From assembly GCA_016169945.1 (NCBI GenBank), contig JADLSH010000367.1, positions 6,290,501 to 6,354,500 on the forward strand: 64,000 nt of DNA, written 5' to 3'. How positions within the stretch are numbered: the first letter of the stretch is position 1; every line of letters starts with the position of its first letter. Below the pieces are notes generated by a model that saw nothing but the letters and a program-made list of their open reading frames with translations, searched no databases and was not told the DNA's origin. The DNA comes from Trachythela sp. YZ-2020 (Eukaryota > Cnidaria > Anthozoa > Malacalcyonacea > Clavulariidae). Shown here one piece after another: positions 47,307-58,800 of the stretch. The translations under genes were made by a program, and so were the position numbers.

Positions 47307-48018
47307 CAGGGTTGCCAGATTCTCTGGGCCAAAAAAAGCCAAACGCACGTTCAAAAAAAGCCAAAAAAGCCAAACTCTAATATTGAGGCAGGGGACTGGG
47401 CCCTAGTGATAATTGCACAATTATTATGTAAGTATGTCATAACGCGGGCGAACCGGGCAAATGGAGAAAAGGGCCTGACTCTCAGGTTACATAAATAATC
47501 GGTTTATTACTTTATCTGACATAAAAACTCATAAATCCAACTCAAAATTTGCTTGTTTTTAAGAGCTTTAAAATATCTTATTAGCTTTTATACCCTTTTG
47601 CTTTTTCAAAAGGATCAAAATTCTTGAATTATGATTGGTTGAAATGTTGAATGCGGGCGGACCTCTGCGAAGACAGTAGCATAAATGATGTTCTAATTTA
47701 TAAATTTAGAATTCGTCTCATTGGTTGATAGTTATCCCATGCTTATCTAACTTTAAACTCAGATAATTTTTACTACTCTGGGGGTCTATACCGAGATTTA
47801 ATATCAACAAATAATCTATCTGAACAACAAAGCGGCAAATTTTAACTGGTGAGAAACTAAAATTTGGTGAAAAGACCAACTATTTTTCATTTTTTTAGAA
47901 AAAAAGCCAAAAAAAAGCCAGAAAATAGTTTCAAGCCAAATGAAATTTTTCCAAGCCAAACGTTGTTTCCAAGCCAAATTCGAGTTATTTGGCTTTAAAA
48001 AAGCCAAACTGGCAACTG
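47307..48018. mobile_element. Non-autonomous hAT element (712 bp), GCCAAA-repeat type
   Basis: The ends CAGGGTTGCCAGA and ...CTGGCAACTG are flanked by TGCATGAC (47299-47306) and TACATGAC (48019-48026), one mismatch. Both ends hold repeated AAAAAGCCAAA words. The uninterrupted sequence GTGTGCATGACGTGTAC is present in the related stretch at 51943-51959, supporting the junction. Confidence 0.82.
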
Positions 48019-48785
48019 TACATGACGTGTCAGAGGAGGAATCGTCAGTATACCACAATGCATTGCGTCTCATTAATATTCACATTAGAAATTTTCCGAT
48101 GATGACTCATGATGTGTGGTGAAAAATTACGGATTTAATTGAGAATTTTCTCTCAGAAAATCTGGTATTTTTTAAGGTATGTTTTTCTATTTGTTTTATT
48201 TGTGCATCTTATTTCACGATTTTTTACTTAGGTACTTTATGCATCACGTTTTAGCTATGCAATCACGCATTGTATTTACCCTTGTTTCGGGTCAGTGGAC
48301 ACGCTACAAAAGTGGCTTTCATATATTATGCAGGAGATAATTATATCGAAGTCAGGAAGAGTTATTCTTTCTATTGGTCCTTTAAAACACGAATTAACTC
48401 CAAAAACCGACGAGTAATCGCGGTTTGAAAATTGGGTATCTTTCCTATATTCTAAAATATTGATTATTTATATTGCGATTTTTCGCCCCCGGCAAAACTT
48501 CGAATTTTTGAATCTATTTTTTATAACTGTTTTATATGTGAATGTATTTCAACGATTTTTGACTTGTTTAGTTGATGTGTCACGCTTTAGGTATCCCAAT
48601 CACGCATTATATTTACCATTATGTTGGGTGAGTACGCAAGCCTCGAAAATGGCATGTAAACATGTAGGAGATTAAATGGGTATTGGGTAATTCAAGAGAA
48701 AACTCAATGAAAATCACATCACTGAAATCAGGGAAAGTTTTCCTTTTTACTAATACCAAAAAACCCAAATTAACTCCTGAAATAA

Positions 48786-49486
48786 TGTATCAGTCAATTC
48801 CACCTGTGCCCATGCCCCCCCCGGGCCACTCCCGGGCATTCGCCCTTTTTTTAATCCCGGGGGTGGGGCTATCGCAAATATTGTACGGCCCGGGGGTGGA
48901 GACTTAGCAACCGCATCGGGATCTTTTCCCGGGAACGCCAAGCTAAAAATGGCAGACCACATTGCCGACCATGTTTTATCGTTGAGTGATTAGCGAATTC
49001 ATATTAGGGACGGAAACTCGTCTAATATGAATTGGGCACAAGTTTCCGTTAATCTTTCTCGTCCAACTTTCCGTCCAAACGGACGGAAAGTTAGACGGGA
49101 ATCCTATCTAGACGGGAAACTCGTCTTAAATCCGTCCCTAAATTCATATTCAGACGGGTTTTCACAGACGAGTTTCCCGTCTAAGACGAGTTTCCCGTCC
49201 CTAATACGAATTCGGCTATTTTAAAGGGAAAGACGTCGATTTTGTGTGTAAATGGCTGCAAGACAATTCTTGTACAACTAGCATTCTCTTCTTAATTTTA
49301 CTATTAGCAGGACCTCAAACTACAGCCCGGGGGTGGATATAGCCCAACATTTTTTGCCCGGGCGCGGGGCTTTAGCACACTATGCCTTTCCCCGGGGTGG
49401 GAATTTAGCCACAGTCTTTCTAAATATGGTCAATGCCCGGGGGTCGGCCCGGGGGGGGATGGGCACAGGTGGAATTGACTGATACA
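48786..49486. mobile_element. PIF/Harbinger-like element (701 bp) with TAA duplication
   Basis: The ends TGTATCAGTCAATTCCACCT / AGGTGGAATTGACTGATACA are perfect inverted repeats flanked by TAA (48783-48785, 49487-49489). Subterminal GCCCGGGGGTGG units repeat on both sides. A smaller palindromic MITE sits in its centre. No ORF. Confidence 0.83.
48994..49214. mobile_element. Palindromic MITE nested in the PIF-like element
   Basis: CGAATTCATATTAGGGACGG at the left and CCGTCCCTAATACGAATTCG at the right are inverse with a few changes. GACGGGAAACTCGTC-type units repeat within. The target duplication is not clear. Confidence 0.75.
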
Positions 49487-49489
49487 TAA

Positions 49490-52400
49490 GCGAGATATTG
49501 CTGTTGGAATATCGGGTGTTTTTGGCTATGTTCTGTCGGTAATGGCGCCATGTGGCGGGAAGATGCCACATGATTGGGGCATTTTAAAATGGGCTTCAAG
49601 TCAGAAGGCTGAAGGCTTTGGATGGTCTTTTATTCCATATTCATATAGCGCGACAAAAATAAACAACAAATTTGTAAGATTAACTCCACTGTCTTATTAG
49701 ATATTACTTTGTATATACATTTCCAAAATGACCATAAATTTCAGATTAAGCACTTACATTATTAATGGTTCAGACTTCAGAGTAGGTGTAATAATCATTC
49801 ATGATTGATCTTTAATAACTGAGCAAGTTTCAGTTTTTTCTTCGCCTTGGGAAATATGGCCAGGCAGGCCAGACCTGTGAGATTTCAGCTGTGTTTGGTT
49901 CCAAGTAAAAATACAGTGACATGCAGTGAATTTTTTTCTCCATGTTCTAACTTTTATATTACATATTCTAGGGAAAGTGTCAATGGGAATGACATGTTAT
50001 GGTCAAGTTCATGGACTGAGTCTCATTTGCTGCAGCACCTTTGGATGATTATGATACTATTAACATACTATGTAGTATACAAAATAGAACCATTTCATAA
50101 CAATCCTTAACTTTTTGTATAAATAGCATTGAACCCAATTTTAATAGGAAATAATATAGGAATATTTACATGGAGATAGAGATACGGCTGACCCAGGTTC
50201 ACAAACTTGCCTGCTTTATCACTTGCCTGCTTTATGTACCTATTACAATCCTCAGTGTTGCAACAAGTCCAGTCATTGACTCAGAGTGCCATGCTCAATT
50301 GAAGCAATTGATTTGATTTAATTTAAGTAGAGTTGTTGACTCCCTTATTCAAACACCTTGAGTTGACTAAATACAACAATGATAATTTGTAAATAACTCT
50401 TTCAAGTTAGTGCAAATCTCAGGCAAATAGATCTAGAAATCTTTTGAGAAAATTAGATCTTACATAAATACCACAATTTTTGAACAAGATTATTCTTGCC
50501 TGGCAAAGCTAGTGAGATTGGCAGGCAAAGGTATCATCAATCCATGTATTTTAGTTGGCATATTTATAATTTGAATAAAGTAGTTCTTTCAGAATGATAT
50601 ATTTGCTTCTGATGTAATTTTTAGATTTCTATTGCACCATTTTGTACTTTGATTATTTCTCTTTTGATAATAGATAAATAATTAAATAGTAACCTGTTAT
50701 TATTGTATGTATATAATATATAGGTGCATTCATTAAGTGTGATAGTGCAGCATATGGTGGCCAAGTCTAAAAGGAAAGACCATTAGCCAAGACATTATTT
50801 GCCGCTCTCAAAAGGGTGAATACATTTTGACCACCATATGTAACACAATATAAGACACTTAATAGCTATATTGGATTGTAGTTTAAGGTTTAATTTTGTG
50901 TTCTATTGAAATGAGATTTCATCTCCTGAGATGGAATTCCTTATCAGCTTTTCAATTTGTTAAAATAGAGGTTTAGTTTGGCTGGGGATGAGTTTGTCAA
51001 GTTAAGTAACCAAGGATGTTGATTAATCTGCATAAGAGTAATGACAGTAAACCAATTTCTCCATGCAACGTGAAGCATCACATTGAAGGTGGCGGTGTGC
51101 CAGTCACAGGTTTTGTAAGCAGGACAGCAATGGATGAACTTTAATATAGATATTGCAGTAGCCAGTATGTCAGATTGCCATTAGGAACACATTTCTACGA
51201 TATTTCTTTCTAAAAGTAAAAACAATTCTATCATTAACATACTTGGTAGAATACATTTATCTATGTAACAACCTGAATATCACTCTCAATTTTGAAATAC
51301 AATAATACAATAGTGTAGTAGTTTAGTACAGTTGTATTTTAACCTTGGCATATAAAGTTATCACGAAATGTGTTTAATATCATATTTTCTGGACTTTTAT
51401 ACGTTAGGCAAAAATGCATTTATACGAAACGCCCGAAAGAATCATGACTCTTCGAAAGCTTGAACTATTTAAATTCTACGCAAAATGGCTTGAAATTACC
51501 ACTAAACATCGTTTCACAGCGGACATGAACAATAAGAAGTCAATATGGTCCTAAAATCAAAGTTTTCTTGTGACAAAAGTTGGAAATTTCACCATAATGC
51601 GACTGCTGTTCGCTTCTGTGTTTATGTTTGCACTGCGATGGCCAACCGAAAAATGAGCGAGCGAGCTCCGGCGAATTGATAATATGTACTAAAACCGCAA
51701 TGCATCACGGTATACTGACGATACCTCCTCTGTGACGTCAGTGATATTCGTCATTTGTTACTACGTCATTGCTTTCATGCCCTTTGACCTAATGCCTTGA
51801 ATGGCCTTGCAATGTATGTCAATTAGTTAAACAAATTACTACTAAAATGGCAGAAAAGGCCGCGAGAAAATGCAAAACACTGATAGAAAACTTGTTCGTG
51901 CTGACGCTATCAAACGTCGCCATCTTACAAGCAAGCACGATGGCGTGTGCATGACGTGTACATTTTGGGAAATTTGAGGACACGAAAGCCCTATATGAAG
52001 TTACACTTCTGTGTAACTATATCTTTCAGGCATATAAGTATCTAAGTCAAAAAACTGAAACCCTTTGAAATCAGATATTTTTAGAATTTGCATGATTCAG
52101 CACTAATTGATTCCAATTTAGCTATACTGTACTGTACAGAACCAACTAATTTTGAAGCACGTTTAAATAACTACTAGAAATACATGCATGCAGCAACCCC
52201 TCGTCTTTATTTTCCAAAAATTGTCTCAACATGAAGTATTTCAATTTACGCCAACATTGAACCACAGATTAAGGATATACCAATTTTTTTAGTTTAGAAA
52301 AATAAGATTGCCTAGATGGCAATCACTTATTTTTTTAGTTTAGAAAAATAAGATTGCCTAGATGGTTTTAAAAAGTCCCATCGATGGCCCAATATTTAAC

Positions 52401-53270
52401 CCCCGAGCATGCCGCTTGGCGAGGGTACTAATTCCTTAAAAACACTTTTTAAGCTTTTGTACAAAATCAAATTTTGTGAACTAATATATTCAGAATAACT
52501 GTACAATAACGAAATTTTAAAGGAAAAAAAATGTCGACAGGTAAAAATATAGGCCAAAAATAAGTCATAATCAGGCTATTTCAAATCACGCTCAAATATT
52601 ACACAACTATATATGTTTCTAAATACTTTAAAAGAATGGTTTCTGGTGTTCAGTCTTTGCTATCTATTATTGGTAGTGAAAACAACCAAATTTATAATAA
52701 AGATCTTTTTATCAGTACTGGAGTATATTTTTCACAAGTATGTTAATATTATTTTGGGAAGGGTATTTTCAACTCTGTGGTAGCCGAAATATAACCTTAA
52801 TGGCTTCGAATAAAGTATATATTTCACTTACGTTTTTAGTAAATATTGTATATTACATTTTTAACGCATGAATACAGTGATAATGCCATTAATAACCTGC
52901 TCGGAAATCGATTCATGCTAAACACTATGTATTTTTTTTATTTACTAATTCGCCCAAATTAAAATTTACAATAATTGAAAAAAATAATATTTACAAGAAT
53001 AGGATTAGGAACCTTCTAGAAAAGTGACGAATGATTTTGAAAAGTTTTGGTTTATCTGCTGGAATATGGCAATAATATTGATGAACAGATAAGTAATTTA
53101 GAAGAATATCCTATTTATTAACGAGATCATTGTTGTTCTTACAAAGTCGTGATCATTCATCAACACAATTTCATGACAGCGATGTCGAAATGCAGAAGAA
53201 TTTTCATATCATTGCATTTATATTTTGGCAGTATCCCAAATCACCTAGTATTGCCTATATATGCCTGAAA
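49490..53270. other. Mostly unexplained non-coding DNA
   Basis: No gene was recognised. Structures seen: a small foldback at 50733-50862 (TTAAGTGT...CATATGGTGG and inverse); sequence related to 47255-47306 and, inverted, to 48023-48070 at 51690-51975, with GCCATCTTACAAGCAAG and TGACGTCAG; and a direct repeat at 52283-52365. The frame at 49847-50110 has no recognisable features. Confidence 0.45.
52283..52365. repeat. Direct repeat of about 36 bp
   Basis: TTTTTTTAGTTTAGAAAAAT followed by AAGATTGCCTAGATGG occurs at 52284-52319 and again at 52330-52365, separated by ten bases. It is a recent local duplication in non-coding DNA. Confidence 0.88.
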
Positions 53271-53273
53271 TCA

Positions 53274-54765
53274 GGTATTGCCTATATCTTTCAGGCTTAC
53301 CTACGGAATACTTAATTTCGTATTTTCGCTTGTCTACTGCATTTAGTTCTTGAGACAATTATGAAAATGTTCGGCAGTTGTGCGCCATTTTGAAAAAATC
53401 CTGGGGCCGGTTGTATCAAAGGTGGATAAGTTATCCGGTGGATAAGTCCTATCCGATGGATAAATCTTCTATCCGATGGATAGTTATCCGTTGGATAAAA
53501 ATGCGTTGTACGAAGCACGGATAGCAGGGTGGATAGCTATCCGTCGGATAAGCTTACATTTAACCGGAAAAAACCGGATATTCCTGAAATTTCTTACCTC
53601 AACGTCAGCTGTTGCTAAGCTTTTGTGAACTTTATAATTTAACTTGTATAAAATCCATCCATATCTTGAATTAACTTGCGATAAATTTCCCGTTGTTGGT
53701 TGTATTGTTCTTTTTCAGTCCGTCGTCACTAGTATTAATATAGTCAGACTTGTATGATTTTGTTGTACATTTTCATAGTACGTGAAGTACGTGTGGTGTT
53801 TTTATTCACTAGCTAGCATTTCACGATCTTTGTTTATGCGAAGACAACAGCAGAGGCAGAAACTGTTGAGTTATTTGAGTATACTTTTTCCTGTAGAATA
53901 CATTAAATATTTTGTTCCTTGACCTTGCACACATTTCATAACAATTTTAAGAACATTTTCTCTCAAGTTTTGATTGGCTAATCAAAGCGAACGAACAAAA
54001 TTCGCCGCCTTGTTGGGTAGTTTGGAAAACACGGAATGCCGGAATCCAGAATATGCCGGAATCCGGAATTTGGGTTATTGGGTTAGGGTTCAAGGCAAGA
54101 ATTGAAAATAACTTTTTTCCGCCGCTGTTTTAAATATATTAGTATTATAACTGTTTTTAAGTTAATTTTAACAATTCCGGCAAATTCCGGATTCCGGCAT
54201 ATTCCGGATTCCGGCATTCCGTGTTTTCCAAACTACCGTCTTGTTGTCTATTGCCTAATTTGTTTGGTTTTCCAAGTTGTATCTTCGGTATACGTTCATC
54301 GTGTTTTTAAACTGACTAAAAGTGAGAAATTTACTGCTTGTTTTCAAACTATATAAAAGAGAAGGATCTGAAGAAGAATGCCGGTCGACACTGCCACCGA
54401 CATGGGATATTCAGTCAAAAAAATATACAAAACTACAAAAGTGAGTACTTATGTTTATAAGTTTATTGCATTAAGGATGTTGACTTATAAACATAATTAT
54501 TGCATTTCTGTCTCAATCCGACCCTCTTTCATCCGAAATATTACTGTTTTGTCTTGGAACTTCGAGTTTATCCACCGGATAGAGGATTTAAACTACCTCC
54601 GGACCTCGGATAAATTTATCCTACGGATAGTGCTTTTTTATCCGCTGGATAACGCTATCCAAGCTTGGTACAACGCAATTTTTACTCTGGATAAAATTTA
54701 TCCGCCGGATAACGACTTATCCGCCGGATAGCGACTTATCCACCTTTGATACAACCGGCCCCTGG
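53274..54765. mobile_element. TATCCG-repeat transposon, copy 2 (both ends present)
   Basis: Terminal repeats CTGGGGCCGGTTGTATCAAA (53401) and TTTGATACAACCGGCCCC (about 54747-54762) enclose dense GGATAA/TATCCG arrays at both ends. Left flank from 53274 matches 18459. Compared with copy 1 it lacks the 1.67 kb foldback but carries a 222-bp MITE. No ORF of interest. Confidence 0.85.
54016..54237. mobile_element. MITE (222 bp) with 9-bp target duplication (Mutator-like)
   Basis: The ends GGTAGTTTGGAAAACACGGA and inverse are followed by TGCCGGAATCCGGAATTTG-like repeats on both arms. The flanks are GCCTTGTTG (54007-54015) and GTCTTGTTG (54238-54246). Copy 1 of the host element retains the empty site GTCTTGTTG at 20878-20886. 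The 9-bp size suggests a Mutator-like mobiliser. Confidence 0.9.
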
Positions 54766-54836
54766 TGTATACTTATTCTGTGGCCAAAATCTACCAAAAG
54801 AGGCCAAACTAGATACAACTAGATTATCCCATATGA

Positions 54837-54881
54837 GGTATAAGGGTGTTTGGTATAAGGGTGTTTGGTATAAGGGTGTTT
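54837..54881 (+). repeat. 15-bp tandem repeat, three exact units
   Basis: GGTATAAGGGTGTTT occurs three times without change at 54837, 54852 and 54867. Confidence 0.93.
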
Positions 54882-55360
54882 ATTATATGCACAAGCTCGG
54901 GATATGAGGTATTCTGCAATCTGATTGGTTCTCTACTAGCAGGATATTAGCTCTTATAATATAGCCAGCCACAATGCTGCAATCTGATTGGTTGTCTACT
55001 AGCAGGATATTTTGTGATATCCTACTAGTAGAGCAATATCCTACTAGTAGGGAAAAAAACAAAATGGCTCCCAGATTTGTAAGCATGAATGATGAATAAA
55101 TTGGAGTTTTGCTTCAAAATAGCACGCCTAAGAACACAAAAAAGGCAACAAAATTTGGAATGAAGGTTTTTGACGGTAAGCCAAATGTAAATGTGTATAA
55201 AATTTATACTTAAAAAGAAATTACGAAAAGTAAACATGTATCGCAAAATAATCGCATTTGCCTGATTTGGCCATAAAAACAAAACAAAACATGAAAACAT
55301 CTTTTATTTTTCGTTTAATTTTCTAGAATGGAGCATTGTGGTTGGCTATATTATAAGTGA

Positions 55361-55459
55361 AATATTATATTCGCTCTCGTCGGATATTGGCTTATAGCCA
55401 ACTCGGCGAAGCGCCTCGTTGGCTATCAGCCAATATCCGACTCGAGCTCATATAATATT
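55361..55459. repeat. Hairpin element (TCGGCGAAGCGCCTCG loop)
   Basis: AATATTATAT...GTCGGATATTGGCTTATAGC is inverted as GGCTATCAGCCAATATCCGA...ATATAATATT. The centre is CTCGGCGAAGCGCCTCGTTG. A similar small hairpin lies at 58704-58800. Confidence 0.75.
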
Positions 55460-55699
55460 TCTTACATATCCTGCTAGTAGAGAAAAGAAGAAAAATGGCT
55501 GGCAGATTTGGACAATTAAATGAAGAGGAAATTCAAGTTTTACCATAGGCAGCCCACTAAATGTTTGAATTTACATTAAAACTCGATTAAAATTAGAAAA
55601 GAAAGCCACAAAAATCACAAATTAGCGAAATATATTAAAAATCACCCGATTCAGCGATATCAACGCACTGACGTATAGTATATATAAGTTACCTAAGGT

Positions 55700-56221
55700 C
55701 ACAGAGTAGACACTATACAGAGGTCTCACTTCAGGCAAAATGCGTAACCGGCCGCTATTCTGTCTGATGATGACTTTAAAATAGAGTGGAAAATTCACAG
55801 TCTCTCAAACTCGTCTTGTTTTATTCATATTTTGAATTTCCAAATGACATTATTCTCCGGAATTTGTTTTTTTTCTTTATTTTCTTAAATTATCGGCCGG
55901 CCGCCATGTTCCTAGCCAGTGCGGTAACGAGAGGCATTCACCCCCCCGAACAAGATGGCGGCCGATATTTTCGGAAAATAACCGGCATAAGAAACCCTTG
56001 TTACTTTCTTTATAACGGTTTACCTTGACTGAAGTTGTGATTAACAACATTAAATAGTTAACTCGAATTTTTGCGGTATTTTTACGTCTAAAAATGCCCT
56101 CCATTTTGAATGTTTTCGGGGGGGTGAGAGCCTCTCCTTTGCGCACTGGCTAAGCATCGGTTACGCTCAAAACATTAGGATTTGATACACAGTGAAACCT
56201 CTTTATAGTGTCTACTCTGTG
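55700..56221. mobile_element. 522-bp transposon inserted in the left palindrome arm
   Basis: The ends CACAGAGTAGACACTATA and inverse are flanked by CTAAGGT on both sides (55693-55699, 56222-56228). The other arm holds the single unoccupied ACCTTAG at 58473-58479. Inside is a second inverted pair (GCCAGTGCG...CACCCCCCCGAA with its inverse) and CAAGATGGCGGCCG at 55952-55965. Confidence 0.9.
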
Positions 56222-56449
56222 CTAAGGTAGGCAAGTCTTTGAACTGTTTACCGTACACACAAGAAATACATCCGTAGTATTTTAAAAGTAGAAAGAAACT
56301 AGCCCTAAAAATAACATAAATATAAACAAGGATAATTTTACTAACCTATATCTGTAACTTTTCTTCCGAAAGTACAGCTTTAAAAGTCGATAAATTAACG
56401 AAAGTTCACGGTGTTTTGTCGATTTTTTTTCTGTAACTATGCGGGATGC

Positions 56450-56919
56450 CAGGGTTGCCAACTGTAAATGTGTGAAATTCCCAACTAAGCTTCCCAAATA
56501 TCCCGAGATTCCCCCAAAAATCCCAATGTTCCCACTTTCGTTCCCAGTCCCCAAAGACCCCAACCTGCGAACGGGCATACTCTGAAAAAGAGATTTAGAG
56601 ATCGCGCCGGTTTCTCTAAATATGCGTAATACATCATGTTGTATAAATGAAACATACTTCAGTTGGATAAACTGATCTAGTATAACATTTGTAACATAAA
56701 GTTCAATAGGATGCCAGCAGACGAACGCTGGATTTTTTGAAAATTGTTATTATATTATTGTTTATTTCAATTTAAAATAATTTTACAATTTTTAATTCTC
56801 GAACTTTCTGTTCTCAAAAATCCCGAGCATGAATTTTTAAAACAAAAATCCCAAAAAGTTCCCAACTGCTTTTTAAAATCCCGAGATCTCGGGACAAAAT
56901 CCCGAACTTGGCAACCCTG
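56450..56919. mobile_element. Non-autonomous hAT element (470 bp), empty site in the other arm
   Basis: CAGGGTTGCCAA ... TTGGCAACCCTG are perfect inverse ends, flanked by CGGGATGC (56442-56449, 56920-56927). The inverse arm contains one copy, GCATCCCG (58254-58261), with no insertion. The interior has repeated AAATCCC/TTCCCA words. Confidence 0.95.
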
Positions 56920-58703
56920 CGGGATGCCAACGTCTTGCTACTGGAAAAAGTTTTCAAAATAAAACTGGGCTGTTCATTGGCTATCGCAATTCTCGTCGTA
57001 AGCAAGGAAAACATGAAACCGGGGGGCCGGCTTGCGGCAACAGGACATCTCTCGTGTACTATAAACAAAAAACATATTTTTCAGAAATATATTGAAAACT
57101 GTTTTTACGTTTAAAAAAGTCAACATGTAGACAAAAACAACAAAAGAAAACAACGGAATACATATTCACTGGTAAGTAAAATGTCAATTGTATTTGCCCC
57201 TCGCTTTGCTTGAGATAAAACAGTTCATAAATGGTAAAAAAGTCACGGCAAAAAAGTTAAAAGCAACTTTTTCCCGATAGTTTCCTTTCGGAAATATATA
57301 TGGACGAGCAGAGTCAACGTGTTTGTGGTCTGGTAAGTTGTTATGTTTTCAATTCTTTATTTGTATACTGTCGTTTGTTTGGTCACGAGCAAAGTTTTTT
57401 TAAATGCATGAACTTTTTAAATTCGCATCAATGCATGCAACTGCCAATGTGCTGCAGGTAAGAAAAACCGCTTTTTCATGTTTTGTTTTCATTTAAAATT
57501 ATATTCGTGATGCATGACTTGTACTCATAATATTTTAGTTGTGTTTGTGAAGGGTTTGTAAACTACGGCTCGGAAAAGTTTCAGTGTTTCAAAATATATT
57601 TTTTGACGAGTTATAAAGTCGTTTTAAACTTTTTTGGTTTAACGTTAGTCTAGACAAGTTTTATTTGTTTGTGTGTATGCGCAAAAACTGAGACGGACGA
57701 CTTCTCCTTGGCAAGTTTGCGGCCACATGCAGGGATTCAACTATATATACGCGGGTTTCGCGTTTATTAAAAAACTTTGCCCGTATATGACCAAACAAAC
57801 GACAGTATACAAATAAAGAATTGAAAACATAACAACTTACCAGATAGTGAGACCACAAACACGTTGACTCTGCTCGTCCATATATATTTCCGAAAGGAAA
57901 CTATCGGGAAAAAGTTGCTTTTAACTTTTTTGCCGTGACTTTTTTACCATTTATGAATTGTTTTATCTCAAGCAAAGCGAGGGGCAAATACAATTGACAT
58001 TTTACTTACCAGTGAATATGTATTCCGTTGTTTTCTTTTGTTGTTTTTGTCTACATGTTGACTTTTTTAAACGTAAAAACAGTTTTCAATATATTTCTGA
58101 AAAATATGTTTTTTGTTTATAGTACACGAGAGATGTCCTGTTGCCGCAAGCCGGCCCCCCGGTTTCATGTTTTCCTTGCTTACGACGAGAATTGCGATAG
58201 CCAATGAACAGCCCAGTTTTATTTTGAAAACTTTTTCCAGTAGCAAGACGTTGGCATCCCGCATAGTTACAGAAAAAAAATCGACAAAACACCGTGAACT
58301 TTCGTTAATTTATCGACTTTTAAAGCTGTACTTTCGGAAGAAAAGTTACAGATAGGTTAGTAAAATTATCCTTGTTTATATTTATGTTATTTTTAGGGCT
58401 AGTTTCTTTCTACTTTTAAAATACTACGGATGTATTTCTTGTGTGTACGGTAAACAGTTCAAAGACTTGCCTACCTTAGGTAACTTATACTATACGTCAG
58501 TGCGTTGATATCGCTGAATCGGGTGATTTTTAATAAGCTACATATTTCGCTAATTTGTGATTTTTGTGGCTTTCTTTTCTAATTTTAATCGAGTTTTAAT
58601 GTAAATTCAAACATTTAGTGGGCTGCCTATGGTTTTACTTGAAAAAAGTACGCCAAAATGCTCTGTTCATATCCAGAGGACCAGAGTTTGTGTATATAAT
58701 AAA

Positions 58704-58800
58704 ACAGTTATTCTACTCACTCCTGTCGTATATGACTGATAGTCGATCGCGCCTCGTCGGCTATCAGCTCATATACGACTCGAGTTCGTAGAATAACTGT
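58704..58800. repeat. Hairpin element
   Basis: ACAGTTATTCTAC and GTAGAATAACTGT bracket a palindrome whose centre is GTCGATCGCGCCTCGTCGGC, similar in design to 55361-55459. Confidence 0.75.

Larger units (their letters stand above)
55534..58641. mobile_element. Large palindromic element (3.1 kb) with filled and empty arms
   Basis: Left arm 55534-57405 and right arm 57768-58641 are inverted copies beginning CAAGT(T/A)(T/A)TACCATAGGC. The left arm is longer because of two insertions (55700-56221 and 56450-56919) that the right arm lacks. The loop is 57406-57767. Frames within arms (56282-57114, 58067-58355) are mirror pairs, not genes. Confidence 0.88.

Noticed and set aside
49847..50110. 87-codon ORF as a small host gene
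   Set aside because: No signal, domain, splice context or repeat relationship supports it.
56814..57114. ORF pair that recurs at 58067-58292
   Set aside because: It is duplicated only because the palindrome arms are inverse copies; no codon or domain signal.
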